From JAEULH01 sp963805915 (GTDB lineage: Bacteria; Pseudomonadota; Alphaproteobacteria; Rhodospirillales; Defluviicoccaceae), in assembly GCA_963805915.1 (NCBI GenBank), contig CAWDWD010000022.1:62001-126000 (forward strand): a stretch of 64,000 nt of DNA. Direction: 5' to 3'. The notes beneath the pieces were generated by a model. That model was given only the letters and a program-made list of their open reading frames with translations, searched no databases and was not told the DNA's origin. Positions 1-8,815 of the stretch are shown in pieces. Positions within the stretch are counted from its first letter, which is position 1, and each line of letters starts with the position of its first letter. Made by a program: the position numbers and the translations under genes.

Positions 1-76
1 GTCTAGGGTTGATAAAAAGCTGTAACCCGGCGGCTTTTTCCGCTCTCTTCGCGGCCCGCGAATGCCGCCGCGCCAG

Positions 77-104
77 TTGCGGTGTCTCGGGCCCCCGCAT
101 ATAT
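77..104 (+). promoter_or_regulatory. possible dnaK promoter
   Basis: TTGCGG (77-82) and CATATAT (98-104), separated by 15 nt, are the only promoter-like pair seen in the 205 bases before dnaK. The run of C followed by CATATAT loosely resembles a heat-shock sigma-32 -10 element, but the -35 match is weak. Nothing else recognisable lies in bases 1-205. Confidence 0.2.
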
Positions 105-205
105 ATCCCGCGAACAGTTTCCAGCCGGGGCACGATACGAGGATCTTCCTAGGGGATCCGCGCGGCGCCGCTTCGGGCCGCGGGGCTCCGCCACCAGTGA
201 GGTAA

Positions 206-2134
<1,929 letters not shown>

Positions 2135-2183
2135 TCCCGACTACGCCGGTGTGGCCGGTAGCGGCCAATCGAGCAAGAACTGT

Positions 2184-2216
2184 CCCGCCGCCGGCGATTG
2201 ATCGCGCCGCGGCGGG
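2184..2216 (+). terminator. hairpin between dnaK and dnaJ
   Basis: CCCGCCGC (2184-2191) pairs with GCGGCGGG (2209-2216), followed by GCTTTCATTT. It may be an attenuating terminator that lowers dnaJ relative to dnaK. The T tract is short, so full termination is not certain. Confidence 0.5.
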
Positions 2217-2240
2217 GCTTTCATTTGCGTGGGATCGTTG

Positions 2241-3371
2241 ATGGCAAAAGAAGATTATTACAAGCTGCTGGGGGTCGGCCGTGACGCCTCCAAGGACGAT
2301 ATCAAAAAAGCCTTTCGCAAGCTGGCGATGAAGCATCACCCGGATCGCAATCCGGGCAATCACGAGGCCGAGGTCAAATTCAAGGAACTCAACGAGGCCT
2401 ACGAAGTTCTCCAGGACGGCCAGAAGCGCAGCGCCTACGACCGCTTCGGTCATGCCGCGTTCGAGCAGGGCGGCGGGCCGGGTGGGCCGGGCGGTTTCGG
2501 TGGCGCCGGATTCGCCGACATCTTCGAGGAGATGTTCGGCGAGTTCATGACCGGCGGCCGGCGCGGCGGCCGCTCCGCCAATCGCGGCTCCGACTTTCGC
2601 TTCGACCTGCAGATCTCGCTGGAGGACGCCTTCAAGGGCAAGAGCGAGCCTGTCGACATCCCGGCGGTGGCGACGTGCGAGATCTGCAAGGGAAGCGGCA
2701 GCGCCGGCGGCGCGCCACCCGAGACCTGCTCGACGTGCCGGGGTACCGGCCGGATCCGCAGCCAGTCCGGGTTTTTCAGCGTCGAGCGAACCTGTCCGGC
2801 GTGCGGCGGAACGGCGCAAGTGATCAAGGATCCGTGCCGGGCGTGCGGTGGCGCCGGCCGGGTGCGCAAACAGAAATCGCTGCAGGTCACCATCCCCGCC
2901 GGTGTCGAGGATGGAACCCGTATTCGCCTCGCCGGCGAGGGCGAGGCCGGGGTGCGCGGCGGGCCGTCCGGCGATCTCTACATCTTCGTCAGCGTGGCGC
3001 CGCACAAGCTGTTCCAGCGCGACGGCGCCAACATCTATTGCCGGATGCCGATCCCCATGACCACGGCCTCGCTCGGGGGATCCGTCGAGGTCCCGACGAT
3101 CGACGCCACCCGAGCGAAGATCACCATTCCCGCCGGAACCCAGACCGGCGAGCAGTTTCGCTTGCGCGGCAAGGGGATGTCGGTGCTGCGCTCGCAGGCG
3201 CGCGGCGACATGTTCGTCGAGGCGTTCGTCGAGACCCCGGTCCGGCTGAACGACCAGCAGCGCAAGCTGCTCGAAGAGTTCGAGGCAACCGGAGCAACGG
3301 AGAGCCAAAGCCCGGAGTCGCACGGCTTCTTCGCCAAGGTGAAGGAACTGTGGGACGATCTGAAGGAGTAG
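2241..3371 (+). CDS. dnaJ: molecular chaperone DnaJ
   Basis: Hsp40 co-chaperone that delivers substrates to DnaK and stimulates its ATPase. It has an N-terminal J domain with KHHPDRNPG (the HPD tripeptide), a Gly/Phe-rich linker (GGGPGGPGGFGG), a zinc-binding region with four Cys motifs (CEICKGSG, CSTCRGTG, CPACGGTA, CRACGGAG) and the C-terminal substrate domains. The third Cys motif ends in Ala where Gly is usual. I start at ATG 2241 (MAKEDYYKLLGV), which matches the family N-terminus; an in-frame GTG at 2229 would add four residues. 376 aa, normal length. Confidence 0.97.
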   Translation: MAKEDYYKLLGVGRDASKDDIKKAFRKLAMKHHPDRNPGNHEAEVKFKELNEAYEVLQDGQKRSAYDRFGHAAFEQGGGPGGPGGFGGAGFADIFEEMFGEFMTGGRRGGRSANRGSDFRFDLQISLEDAFKGKSEPVDIPAVATCEICKGSGSAGGAPPETCSTCRGTGRIRSQSGFFSVERTCPACGGTAQVIKDPCRACGGAGRVRKQKSLQVTIPAGVEDGTRIRLAGEGEAGVRGGPSGDLYIFVSVAPHKLFQRDGANIYCRMPIPMTTASLGGSVEVPTIDATRAKITIPAGTQTGEQFRLRGKGMSVLRSQARGDMFVEAFVETPVRLNDQQRKLLEEFEATGATESQSPESHGFFAKVKELWDDLKE

Positions 3372-3421
3372 GCGCGGCTGGCGAGCGCGGTGACGGCGCT
3401 GATGGGGACGGGTTCACGGCC

Positions 3422-4231
3422 ATGAAAATTGGAGTTGCCGGCTGCGCCGGACGGATGGGCAGGATGCTGGTCGGCGCGGTGCTTGAGACGCCCGGCGCCA
3501 CTCTGGCCGGTGGCACCGAGCACCCCGGCCACGCCGCGCTTGGGACCGACATTGGCGTGCTGGTCGGCGCGCCTGCCGTGGGCCTGGTCGTCACCGTCGA
3601 CGCCGAGGCAATGTTCCTGGCGGCCGATGTTGTCATCGATTTCACCACCCCGGCCCTGATCGGCGAACACGCCCAACTCGCCGTCGCCCACAAGGTTGCC
3701 CTGGTCGTCGGGACCACCGGAATCGGCGCGGCGGAGGGTGAGACGCTAAGACGGGCGGGCGATCATATCGCCATCGTGCGGGCCGCCAACATGAGCGTCG
3801 GCGTCAATCTGCTGCTGGGCCTGACAGCCCAAGTCGCGGCCATCCTGGACGAGACCTACGACATCGAAATCGTCGAGATGCACCACCGCCACAAGGTTGA
3901 CGCACCGTCCGGCACCGCGCTGGCCTTGGGGCAGGCGGCGGCGGAGGGACGCGCGGTCGAACTCGGCTGCGTCTCCGAGCGGGGTCGCGACGGGCTCACC
4001 GGCCCGCGCCGGGCGGGCGCCATCGGTTTCGCGACGCTGCGCGGCGGCGATGTCATCGGCGAGCATACGGTCGTGTTCGCCGGCGAGGGCGAGCGCATCG
4101 AGTTGACCCACAAGGCGACGTCGCGAACCGTCTTCGCCAAAGGTGCGATCCGCGCCGCGCGATGGACCGCCGGGCGGGGACCGCCGGGCGGGCGCCGGGC
4201 CTTTACACGATGCGCGACGTGCTCGGCCTAA
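3422..4231 (+). CDS. dapB: 4-hydroxy-tetrahydrodipicolinate reductase DapB, C-terminus frameshifted
   Basis: NAD(P)H-dependent reductase of the diaminopimelate/lysine pathway, supplying meso-DAP to the MurE encoded downstream. Visible motifs are the nucleotide-binding GCAGRMG at the N-terminus, VVGTTGI, and the catalytic MHHRHKVDAPSGTAL. The last part is abnormal: after RAARWTAGR the frame reads GPPGGRRAFTRCATCSA. Another frame encodes the family's expected ending GLYTMRDVLGLN, with a stop at 4234-4236. The cause is a 14-bp tandem duplication at 4166-4192; removing one copy restores that ending exactly. The altered tail is either a sequencing or assembly artefact or a real recent mutation. 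Function of the bulk is certain; integrity of the C-terminus is not. Confidence 0.93.
   Translation: MKIGVAGCAGRMGRMLVGAVLETPGATLAGGTEHPGHAALGTDIGVLVGAPAVGLVVTVDAEAMFLAADVVIDFTTPALIGEHAQLAVAHKVALVVGTTGIGAAEGETLRRAGDHIAIVRAANMSVGVNLLLGLTAQVAAILDETYDIEIVEMHHRHKVDAPSGTALALGQAAAEGRAVELGCVSERGRDGLTGPRRAGAIGFATLRGGDVIGEHTVVFAGEGERIELTHKATSRTVFAKGAIRAARWTAGRGPPGGRRAFTRCATCSA
4166..4192 (+). repeat. 14-bp tandem duplication in dapB
   Basis: ACCGCCGGGCGGGG (4166-4179) is immediately repeated as ACCGCCGGGCGGG (4180-4192). The extra 14 bases shift the dapB frame; without them the canonical C-terminus follows in frame. Confidence 0.9.
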
Positions 4232-4238
4232 ACTAAGT

Positions 4239-4748
4239 CTAGACTAAGCCGGCGGCGTTTCCCGCTTCGGCCTTTTGGGTCAGCCTGAACAGCTCCCGGC
4301 GCAGCGTTCGCGCCAGCGCCAGCCGTTCGTCGGGCAGAAGACAATTGCCGATGAACATGGATTTGCCGTGCGAGCGCAGCTCGAGCCGTGGCCCGCTCGG
4401 GCCCTGCGTGTCGGTGTTGACCTGAAGCCAGTGCGGCGGGAACGAGAACAGGGTCTGCTTGCCCCAGTGATCGATCTGGCGGACGGTCAAGGCCTCGGCG
4501 GTCAGGTTGATCGTTTCGACGGCGCTGGCCGCGCGATTGTTGAGCGCGAACGCGCCGGCGAGCAGCCCGATCTCCAGGCCGAGAAAAGGCAAGACCGGCC
4601 ATGCGCCGACGCTCACCAAGACGGAGCCGACAATCATCCAAACGCCCGCGACGAGCAGGAGAACAAGTCGCATGCCGTTGGGGCCGGTGCTGCGGTGCGG
4701 CCGGATGATCGCGCTGTAGACAACCGGAGCGTTGACCAGCAAACTCAC
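4239..4748 (-). CDS. DUF2244 family membrane protein
   Basis: Small inner-membrane protein of the DUF2244 family, function unknown. After a short leader comes the family signature SAIIRPHRSTGPNG. Two adjacent hydrophobic segments follow (LVLLLVAGVWMIVGSVLVSV and VLPFLGLEIGLLAGAFAL), then a cytoplasmic beta-rich part with HGKSMFIGNCLLPDERLALA. I start at GTG 4748 because family members begin shortly before the RPHRS motif; the open frame continues upstream to 4934 without family-like sequence. The gene converges with dapB: its stop lies only 2 nt beyond the expected undamaged dapB stop. Confidence 0.8.
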   Translation of the reverse strand: MSLLVNAPVVYSAIIRPHRSTGPNGMRLVLLLVAGVWMIVGSVLVSVGAWPVLPFLGLEIGLLAGAFALNNRAASAVETINLTAEALTVRQIDHWGKQTLFSFPPHWLQVNTDTQGPSGPRLELRSHGKSMFIGNCLLPDERLALARTLRRELFRLTQKAEAGNAAGLV

Positions 4749-4867
4749 CGTGTTCCAGGCGTTAGGAGCAAAAACGAGAATGAGTTTAACGAGCCTTCCG
4801 CCCAAGTCCAAGCCGGAACGCCCAACGTTGACCACGACCCGACCGCGCAGCAACGCGCCGGTTTCCA

Positions 4868-4979
4868 AAGCGCCCGCGGGTGGGCGCGCTACACCGAGGA
4901 ACGCCCGCGGGTTCCGCGCGCTACAACGACGCATGCCCGCGGGGTCGGCGCGCTACAACGAGGCATGCCCGCGGAGGGT
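4868..4979. repeat. 32-bp direct repeats, about 3.5 copies
   Basis: Units begin GCGCGCTACA at 4884, 4916 and 4948, with an exact 32-base period. Each contains a CCCGCGG core, and a partial unit lies at 4868-4883. There are no spacers between copies, so this is a minisatellite-like array and not CRISPR. It lies in the 527-base gap (4749-5275) between the DUF2244 and DUF2155 genes. Confidence 0.85.
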
Positions 4980-5056
4980 CGATTTGTGCTACGATCTCCA
5001 TGCCCGTCCATGGTCGGATCCGGCCCAATCCGGTCCGTCGCGCAGCGATATTGTTT

Positions 5057-5086
5057 TTGTGGGCCAGAATGGCGATGTCTTATATT
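5057..5086 (+). promoter_or_regulatory. possible promoter before the twin palindromes
   Basis: TTGTGG (5057-5062) and TATATT (5081-5086) are 18 nt apart in the AT-rich part of this intergenic region. The start point would fall just upstream of, or inside, the first palindrome at 5110, a typical repressor layout. This is inference from consensus only. Confidence 0.3.
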
Positions 5087-5109
5087 TCAATAGGTTAAGG
5101 GAAAACTCA

Positions 5110-5148
5110 TAGGTCATTCTGACCTATTTTTTAGGTCATTCTGAACTA
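5110..5148. promoter_or_regulatory. twin palindromic operator-like sites
   Basis: Site 1 is TAGGTCATTCTGACCTA (5110-5126), a perfect 7-bp inverted repeat around TTC. Site 2 is TAGGTCATTCTGAACTA (5132-5148), the same with one changed base. Centres are 22 bp apart, about two helical turns, so dimers on both would lie on the same DNA face. I do not recognise the regulator; no regulator gene lies next to it. The nearest downstream gene is the DUF2155 gene. Confidence 0.6.
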
Positions 5149-5150
5149 TT

Positions 5151-5219
5151 ATGGTTGCCCGCGATGGTTCGCGCCGCCCCTCTGTCGGCGTGTCGGTCAA
5201 TGGCCGCGTCCCGCGATGA
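5151..5219 (+). CDS. possible 22-residue leader peptide
   Basis: An ATG two bases after the second palindrome opens a 22-codon frame (MVARDGSRRPSVGVSVNGRV, then PR). Its TGA stop overlaps an in-frame ATG (5216) of the longer version of the DUF2155 gene in an ATGA arrangement. No good ribosome binding site is visible and the peptide has no known motif, so this may be chance. Confidence 0.2.
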   Translation: MVARDGSRRPSVGVSVNGRVPR

Positions 5220-5275
5220 TGCGATCCGTGGTTGCGCACCCGCCCGAGCTCATCTTCCCCGAACAGGACTCCGCG

Positions 5276-5752
5276 ATGCCCGCGCCTTCTCCTCGCCTCC
5301 CAACCGTTTTCGCGCTGCCGGCGGCGGCGATCGTCGCGGCATCGCTGGCGCTGCTGGTCTCGGCGGCAATGGCGGCGCCGGCGACGCTGCCGCCCGATGT
5401 GGCCGCCGAGCCCTTTAACGTCGTCGTTCTGCGCGGGCTCGACAAGGTGACGGCGCGGATCTCGACATTCCAGGCGCCGGTGGGCGAGATGGTGCGCTTC
5501 GGCACGCTGGAAATCGTCGCCCGCCACTGCGAGAAATCGCCGCCGGAGGAGCCGCCGGAGGCCGCGGCCTTCCTGGAAATCTCCGAGGTCAAACACGGCG
5601 AGCCGGCGGAAACCGCCTTCGAGGGCTGGATGTTCGCCTCAAGTCCGGCGCTGTCGGCGCTCGAGCATCCCGTCTATGACGTGATCGTCGTCGACTGCGA
5701 GACCAGTTCCACCGCGCCGCGCCAGAGATCGTCCGGAGACAAAGCCGAGTAG
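5276..5752 (+). CDS. DUF2155 family secreted protein
   Basis: Predicted exported protein of unknown function, found in many Alphaproteobacteria. A signal peptide (MPAPSPRLPTVF then a long Ala/Leu stretch to SAAMA) is followed by the conserved core VVLRGLDKVTARISTF, GEMVRFGTLEIVARHCEK, PPEEPPEAAAFLEI and FEGWMFASSPALSALEHPVY. I chose ATG 5276 because AGGA sits 7 nt upstream and the signal peptide starts directly; an ATG at 5216 is possible. The last 20 or so codons run into the convergent aat gene (79-nt overlap), beyond where the conserved domain ends. Confidence 0.85.
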   Translation: MPAPSPRLPTVFALPAAAIVAASLALLVSAAMAAPATLPPDVAAEPFNVVVLRGLDKVTARISTFQAPVGEMVRFGTLEIVARHCEKSPPEEPPEAAAFLEISEVKHGEPAETAFEGWMFASSPALSALEHPVYDVIVVDCETSSTAPRQRSSGDKAE

Positions 5753-6330
5753 AACGTCGCCGGGCGCTGCAATGCGTCATCGAGGTGCTGAAGATAGACC
5801 GGGCTCGGGATCTCGACGGCGCCGAACCGGCGCAGATGGTCGGTGACGAACTGGGTGTCGAACAGGACGAAGCCGCCGCGGCGGAGCAGGGCAACGAGAT
5901 GGACCAGCACGACCTTGCTCGCGTCTGGTTCACGTGAAAACATGCTCTCGCCGAAGAAGGCCGCGCCGAGAACCATGCCATAGAGCCCGCCGAGCAGCTT
6001 GCCGCCGCGCCAGGCCTCAATGCTGTGGGCATGGCCGAGGCCGTGGAGCTCGACAAAGACGCCCGCGATCTCACGGTTGATCCAGGTTTCGGGGTGGTTC
6101 TTGCGCGGCGCCGCGCAAGCAGTGATGACGCCTTCGAAATCACGGTTGCAGCGGATCTCGAATCGCCGCTGGCGGATGGTCTTGCCGAGGCGCCGGGGCA
6201 CGTGGAACGATTGCAGCGGCAAGATGCCGCGCGCGTTCGGGGCGACCCAGTGGACCTGCCGGTCGTTGCGATGGCCGGCCATCGGGAAGATTCCGATGGA
6301 ATACGCCCGGATCACCATTTCCGGCGTCAA
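5674..6330 (-). CDS. aat: leucyl/phenylalanyl-tRNA--protein transferase
   Basis: Transfers Leu or Phe from tRNA to N-terminal Arg or Lys of proteins, marking them for ClpAP in the N-end-rule pathway. The sequence shows LTPEMVIRAYSIGIFPMA, HWVAPNARGILPLQSFHVPR, TWINREIAGVFVELHGLGHA, GGLYGMVLGAAFFGESMFS and VLFDTQFVTDHL, all typical of the family. The start is chosen as TTG 6330, which overlaps the TGA of accC as TTGA; no ATG or GTG is available at the right place. 218 aa. It is the last gene of aroQ-accB-accC-aat and converges with the DUF2155 gene. Confidence 0.93.
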   Translation of the reverse strand: MTPEMVIRAYSIGIFPMAGHRNDRQVHWVAPNARGILPLQSFHVPRRLGKTIRQRRFEIRCNRDFEGVITACAAPRKNHPETWINREIAGVFVELHGLGHAHSIEAWRGGKLLGGLYGMVLGAAFFGESMFSREPDASKVVLVHLVALLRRGGFVLFDTQFVTDHLRRFGAVEIPSPVYLQHLDDALQRPATFYSALSPDDLWRGAVELVSQSTTITS

Positions 6331-7698
6331 CCGGTAGCCGCCGACCCCGTGTCTGATTGCGCTTCTCCCACGAACTCTTCGAGCCAATGAATATGATAGC
6401 GGGCCTCGATAAAGGGTAGCGAATCGAGCAGCCTGAGGTGCAGCGGAATCGTCGTCGGGATGCCGTCGATGACGTATTCGGCGAGCGCGCGGCGAAGGCG
6501 CATCAGGCAGACCTCGCGCGACGGCCCATGAACGATCAGCTTGGCGATCAGGCTGTCGTAATAGGGCGGAACGCTGTAGCCCGAATAGAGCGCCGAAATC
6601 GACCCGGACACCGGGCCCGCCCGGCGTATGGTAGTCGCCGATTCGCCCCGGCCTGGCCATGAAGGTATCCGGATCCTCGGCGTTGATCCGGCATTGGATG
6701 GCGTGGCCCGAAAAACGGATGTCGTCCTGGCCGAACCCGAGCGGCGCGCCGGTCGCGACCCGGATCATCTCGCGGACCAGGTCGACCTCGCAGACCATTT
6801 CCGTCACCGGATGTTCGACCTGCAGCCGGGTGTTCATCTCGATGAAGTAGAACTCGCCGCCGGCGTAAAGGAACTCGATCGTGCCGACGCTGCGGTAGCC
6901 AAGCGTCTTCGCCGCGCGAAGCGCGATGTCGCTGAGCGTCTTGCGCTCGCGTTCGCTTAAAGCCGGCGACGGCGCCTCTTCGAGGATCTTCTGGTGACGG
7001 CGCTGCATCGAGCAGTCCCGTTCGCCAAGATGAACGACGTTGCCGTGGTTATCGGCGAGCAGCTGCATCTCGATATGGCGCGGGCGGTCGAGATACTTCT
7101 CCAGGTAAACTTCGCCGTTGCCGAAGGCCGAGATCGCTTCGCCGCTGGCCATGGCGATGGCCTGGGCAAGATCCTCGGGTCTCTGGACCACCTTCATGCC
7201 GCGTCCGCCACCGCCGGCGGTGGCCTTGATCAGGACCGGATAGCCGACGGATTCGGCGATGGCCGGTGCTTCGTCCGCACTGCCGATCGGACCCTCGGAG
7301 CCGGGCACGACGGGAATGTTTGCCTCGCGGCAGAATCGTTTGGCCGCAACCTTGTCGCCCATCAGCCGGATATGCTCCGGCGACGGGCCGATGAAAGTGA
7401 TGCCGTGGTCCTCGACCATCGCCGCGAACCCGGCGTTCTCGCTGAGAAATCCATAGCCCGGATGAATCGCGTCGGCGTTGCTGATCGTTGCCGCCGACAG
7501 AATCGCGACCGGATTAAGGTAGCTCTCCGCCGCCGACGCCGGGCCGATGCAGATGGACTCGTCGGCCAGGCGCACGTGCATCGCGCTGGCGTCGGCGGTC
7601 GAATGCACGGCGACGCAGCGGATGCCCATGTCGCGGCAGGCGCGTAAGATTCGCAGCGCGATTTCGCCCCGGTTGGCGATGAGGACCTTTTCAAACAA
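6327..7698 (-). CDS. accC: acetyl-CoA carboxylase biotin carboxylase AccC (one-base frameshift)
   Basis: ATP-dependent carboxylation of the biotin on AccB, the first half-reaction of fatty-acid synthesis. The N-terminus MFEKVLIANRGEIALRILRA, the Gly-rich loop KATAGGGGRGMKVV, EKYLDRPRHIEMQ and EMNTRLQVEHPVTEM are diagnostic. After GVRVD the frame breaks: an extra base in AAA at 6596-6598 (TTT on the coding strand) shifts it, and the rest (SALYSGYSVPPYYDSLIAKL to the TGA at 6327) continues in the next frame. Corrected length is about 456 aa, normal. The start is TTG 7698, since an in-frame TGA lies 12 nt upstream. Probably a sequencing insertion, because the gene is normally essential. Confidence 0.93.
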
Positions 7699-7722
7699 CG
7701 GCCGGTCTCACTGAGGGGCGTC

Positions 7723-8187
7723 TCACTCGATGATCAGCAGGGGTTCGCCATATTCGACGGGAACCCCGTTGCTGACCAAGATCCGGGTGACGACCCCCGC
7801 GTGCGGCGCCTTGATCGGATTGAAAACTTTCATCGCCTCGATCAGCAGGAGCGTCGCGCCGGCCTCTACCGTGTCGCCGGCCTTGACGAACGGCGGCGTC
7901 GACGGATCTGTCGCGGTGTAGACAACCCCGACCATCGGCGAGGTCAACAGCCCTGGATGGTCGAGCACGGCGTCATGGTCCCTGACCACGCCGGCATCCG
8001 CGCCGGCCGCCCGCGCCGTGGCCGCCAATGGCGCGGCGGCGACCGCCGGTCCGCCGTTACGCGCGACCCGCACGCGCCATTCGCCGATCGCGTATTCGAT
8101 TTCGCTTAGGCCCGTTTCGCTGAGCAGGCTCGCCAGCTCGCGGACGACGTCGGCGTCGATATCGGCTTTCTTCTTCGGTCCGCTCAT
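7723..8187 (-). CDS. accB: biotin carboxyl carrier protein of acetyl-CoA carboxylase
   Basis: Carries biotin between AccC and the carboxyltransferase. It has a helical N-terminus (IDADVVRELASLLSETGLSEIEY), an Ala-rich linker and a C-terminal biotinyl domain with EAMKVFN, in which Lys120 would be biotinylated. 154 aa, typical. It lies 17 nt after aroQ and 24 nt before accC on the minus strand, so the three are presumably one transcript. Confidence 0.96.
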   Translation of the reverse strand: MSGPKKKADIDADVVRELASLLSETGLSEIEYAIGEWRVRVARNGGPAVAAAPLAATARAAGADAGVVRDHDAVLDHPGLLTSPMVGVVYTATDPSTPPFVKAGDTVEAGATLLLIEAMKVFNPIKAPHAGVVTRILVSNGVPVEYGEPLLIIE

Positions 8188-8204
8188 GTTCCCGCAGTCA
8201 GTCG

Positions 8205-8654
8205 TCAGGGTTTATCGCAAAGCATTCGCGCCGCCGCCTCGATGGCCAACTCGTAGCCGAACGGGCCAAAGCCGCAGATCACGCCCCGGGCGGCTTTTGA
8301 TACAAACGAGACGTGGCGGAAGTCCTCGCGCCGAAAAATGTTGGACAGGTGCACCTCGAAGATCGGGATGTCAATGGACACCAGCGCATCGAGGATGGCG
8401 ATCGAGGTGTGGGTGTAGGCGCCGGCATTGATGACAAGCGCGCCGCGGGTCCCGCGGGATTGTTGGATCCAGTCGATGAGCTGGCCTTCACTGTTGCTCT
8501 GGCGGAAGTCGATATCGAGGCCGAGCGCCGAAGCCCTGCGCCGGCAGGCCGCCTCGACGTCGGCCAAGGTCTCGCGACCGTAGATGTCCGGTTCGCGTGT
8601 CCCGAGGAGATTTAAGTTTGGGCCGTTAAGGACGAGGATGCTTGCTGTCATCAT
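8205..8654 (-). CDS. aroQ: type II 3-dehydroquinate dehydratase
   Basis: Dehydrates 3-dehydroquinate in the shikimate pathway. ILVLNGPNLNLLGTREPDIYG, the FRQSNSEGQLIDWIQ active-site loop, LVINAGAYTHTSIA and EVHLSNIFRREDFRHVS are the family signatures. Start at ATG 8654 (or the adjacent 8651), giving MMTASILVLNG; the longer open frame upstream runs through the 22-bp tandem duplication and is not family sequence. 149 aa, first gene of the aroQ-accB-accC-aat operon. Confidence 0.96.
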   Translation of the reverse strand: MMTASILVLNGPNLNLLGTREPDIYGRETLADVEAACRRRASALGLDIDFRQSNSEGQLIDWIQQSRGTRGALVINAGAYTHTSIAILDALVSIDIPIFEVHLSNIFRREDFRHVSFVSKAARGVICGFGPFGYELAIEAAARMLCDKP

Positions 8655-8655
8655 T

Positions 8656-8699
8656 GGCTGCGGCGGAACGCATCGAAGGCTGCGGCGGAACGCATCGAA
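8656..8699. repeat. perfect 22-bp tandem duplication upstream of aroQ
   Basis: Bases 8656-8677 (beginning GGCTGCGGCGGAACGC) are repeated exactly at 8678-8699, directly before the aroQ start codon. Because 22 is not a multiple of three, it also breaks any N-terminal extension. It would change the 5' leader of the operon. Confidence 0.9.
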
Positions 8700-8774
8700 G
8701 CTGCGCTTATAGCATGGCGCCCAGCTTGTGTAACGACACCATTGGGTTATCTTACCGGCTCTAGTGGCAAGACG

Positions 8775-8793
8775 CGCGCGCACTTTGCGCGCG
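8775..8793 (+). promoter_or_regulatory. hairpin in the thiSG leader
   Basis: CGCGCGCA (8775-8782) and TGCGCGCG (8786-8793) form an 8-bp stem with a 3-nt loop, 22 nt before the thiSG start and just before its ribosome binding site. I found no thiamine-pyrophosphate riboswitch motifs here. Confidence 0.35.
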
Positions 8794-8815
8794 AGGGTGG
8801 AGCAGGACAGCGACC

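Noticed and set aside
2675..3421. N-terminal extension of DapB overlapping dnaJ
   Set aside because: The frame is open but the sequence is Arg-rich non-homologous; DapB homology begins precisely at ATG 3422.
4868..4979. CRISPR-like array
   Set aside because: The 32-base units abut each other without spacers and there are no cas genes.
6327..7698. A genuine AccC-Aat fusion protein
   Set aside because: The long frame joins them only because of one extra base; the real AccC C-terminus is encoded in the other frame up to a stop at the aat start.
8700..8815. TPP riboswitch before thiSG
   Set aside because: No CTGAGA-type or other thi-box sequence; only a short GC hairpin is visible.
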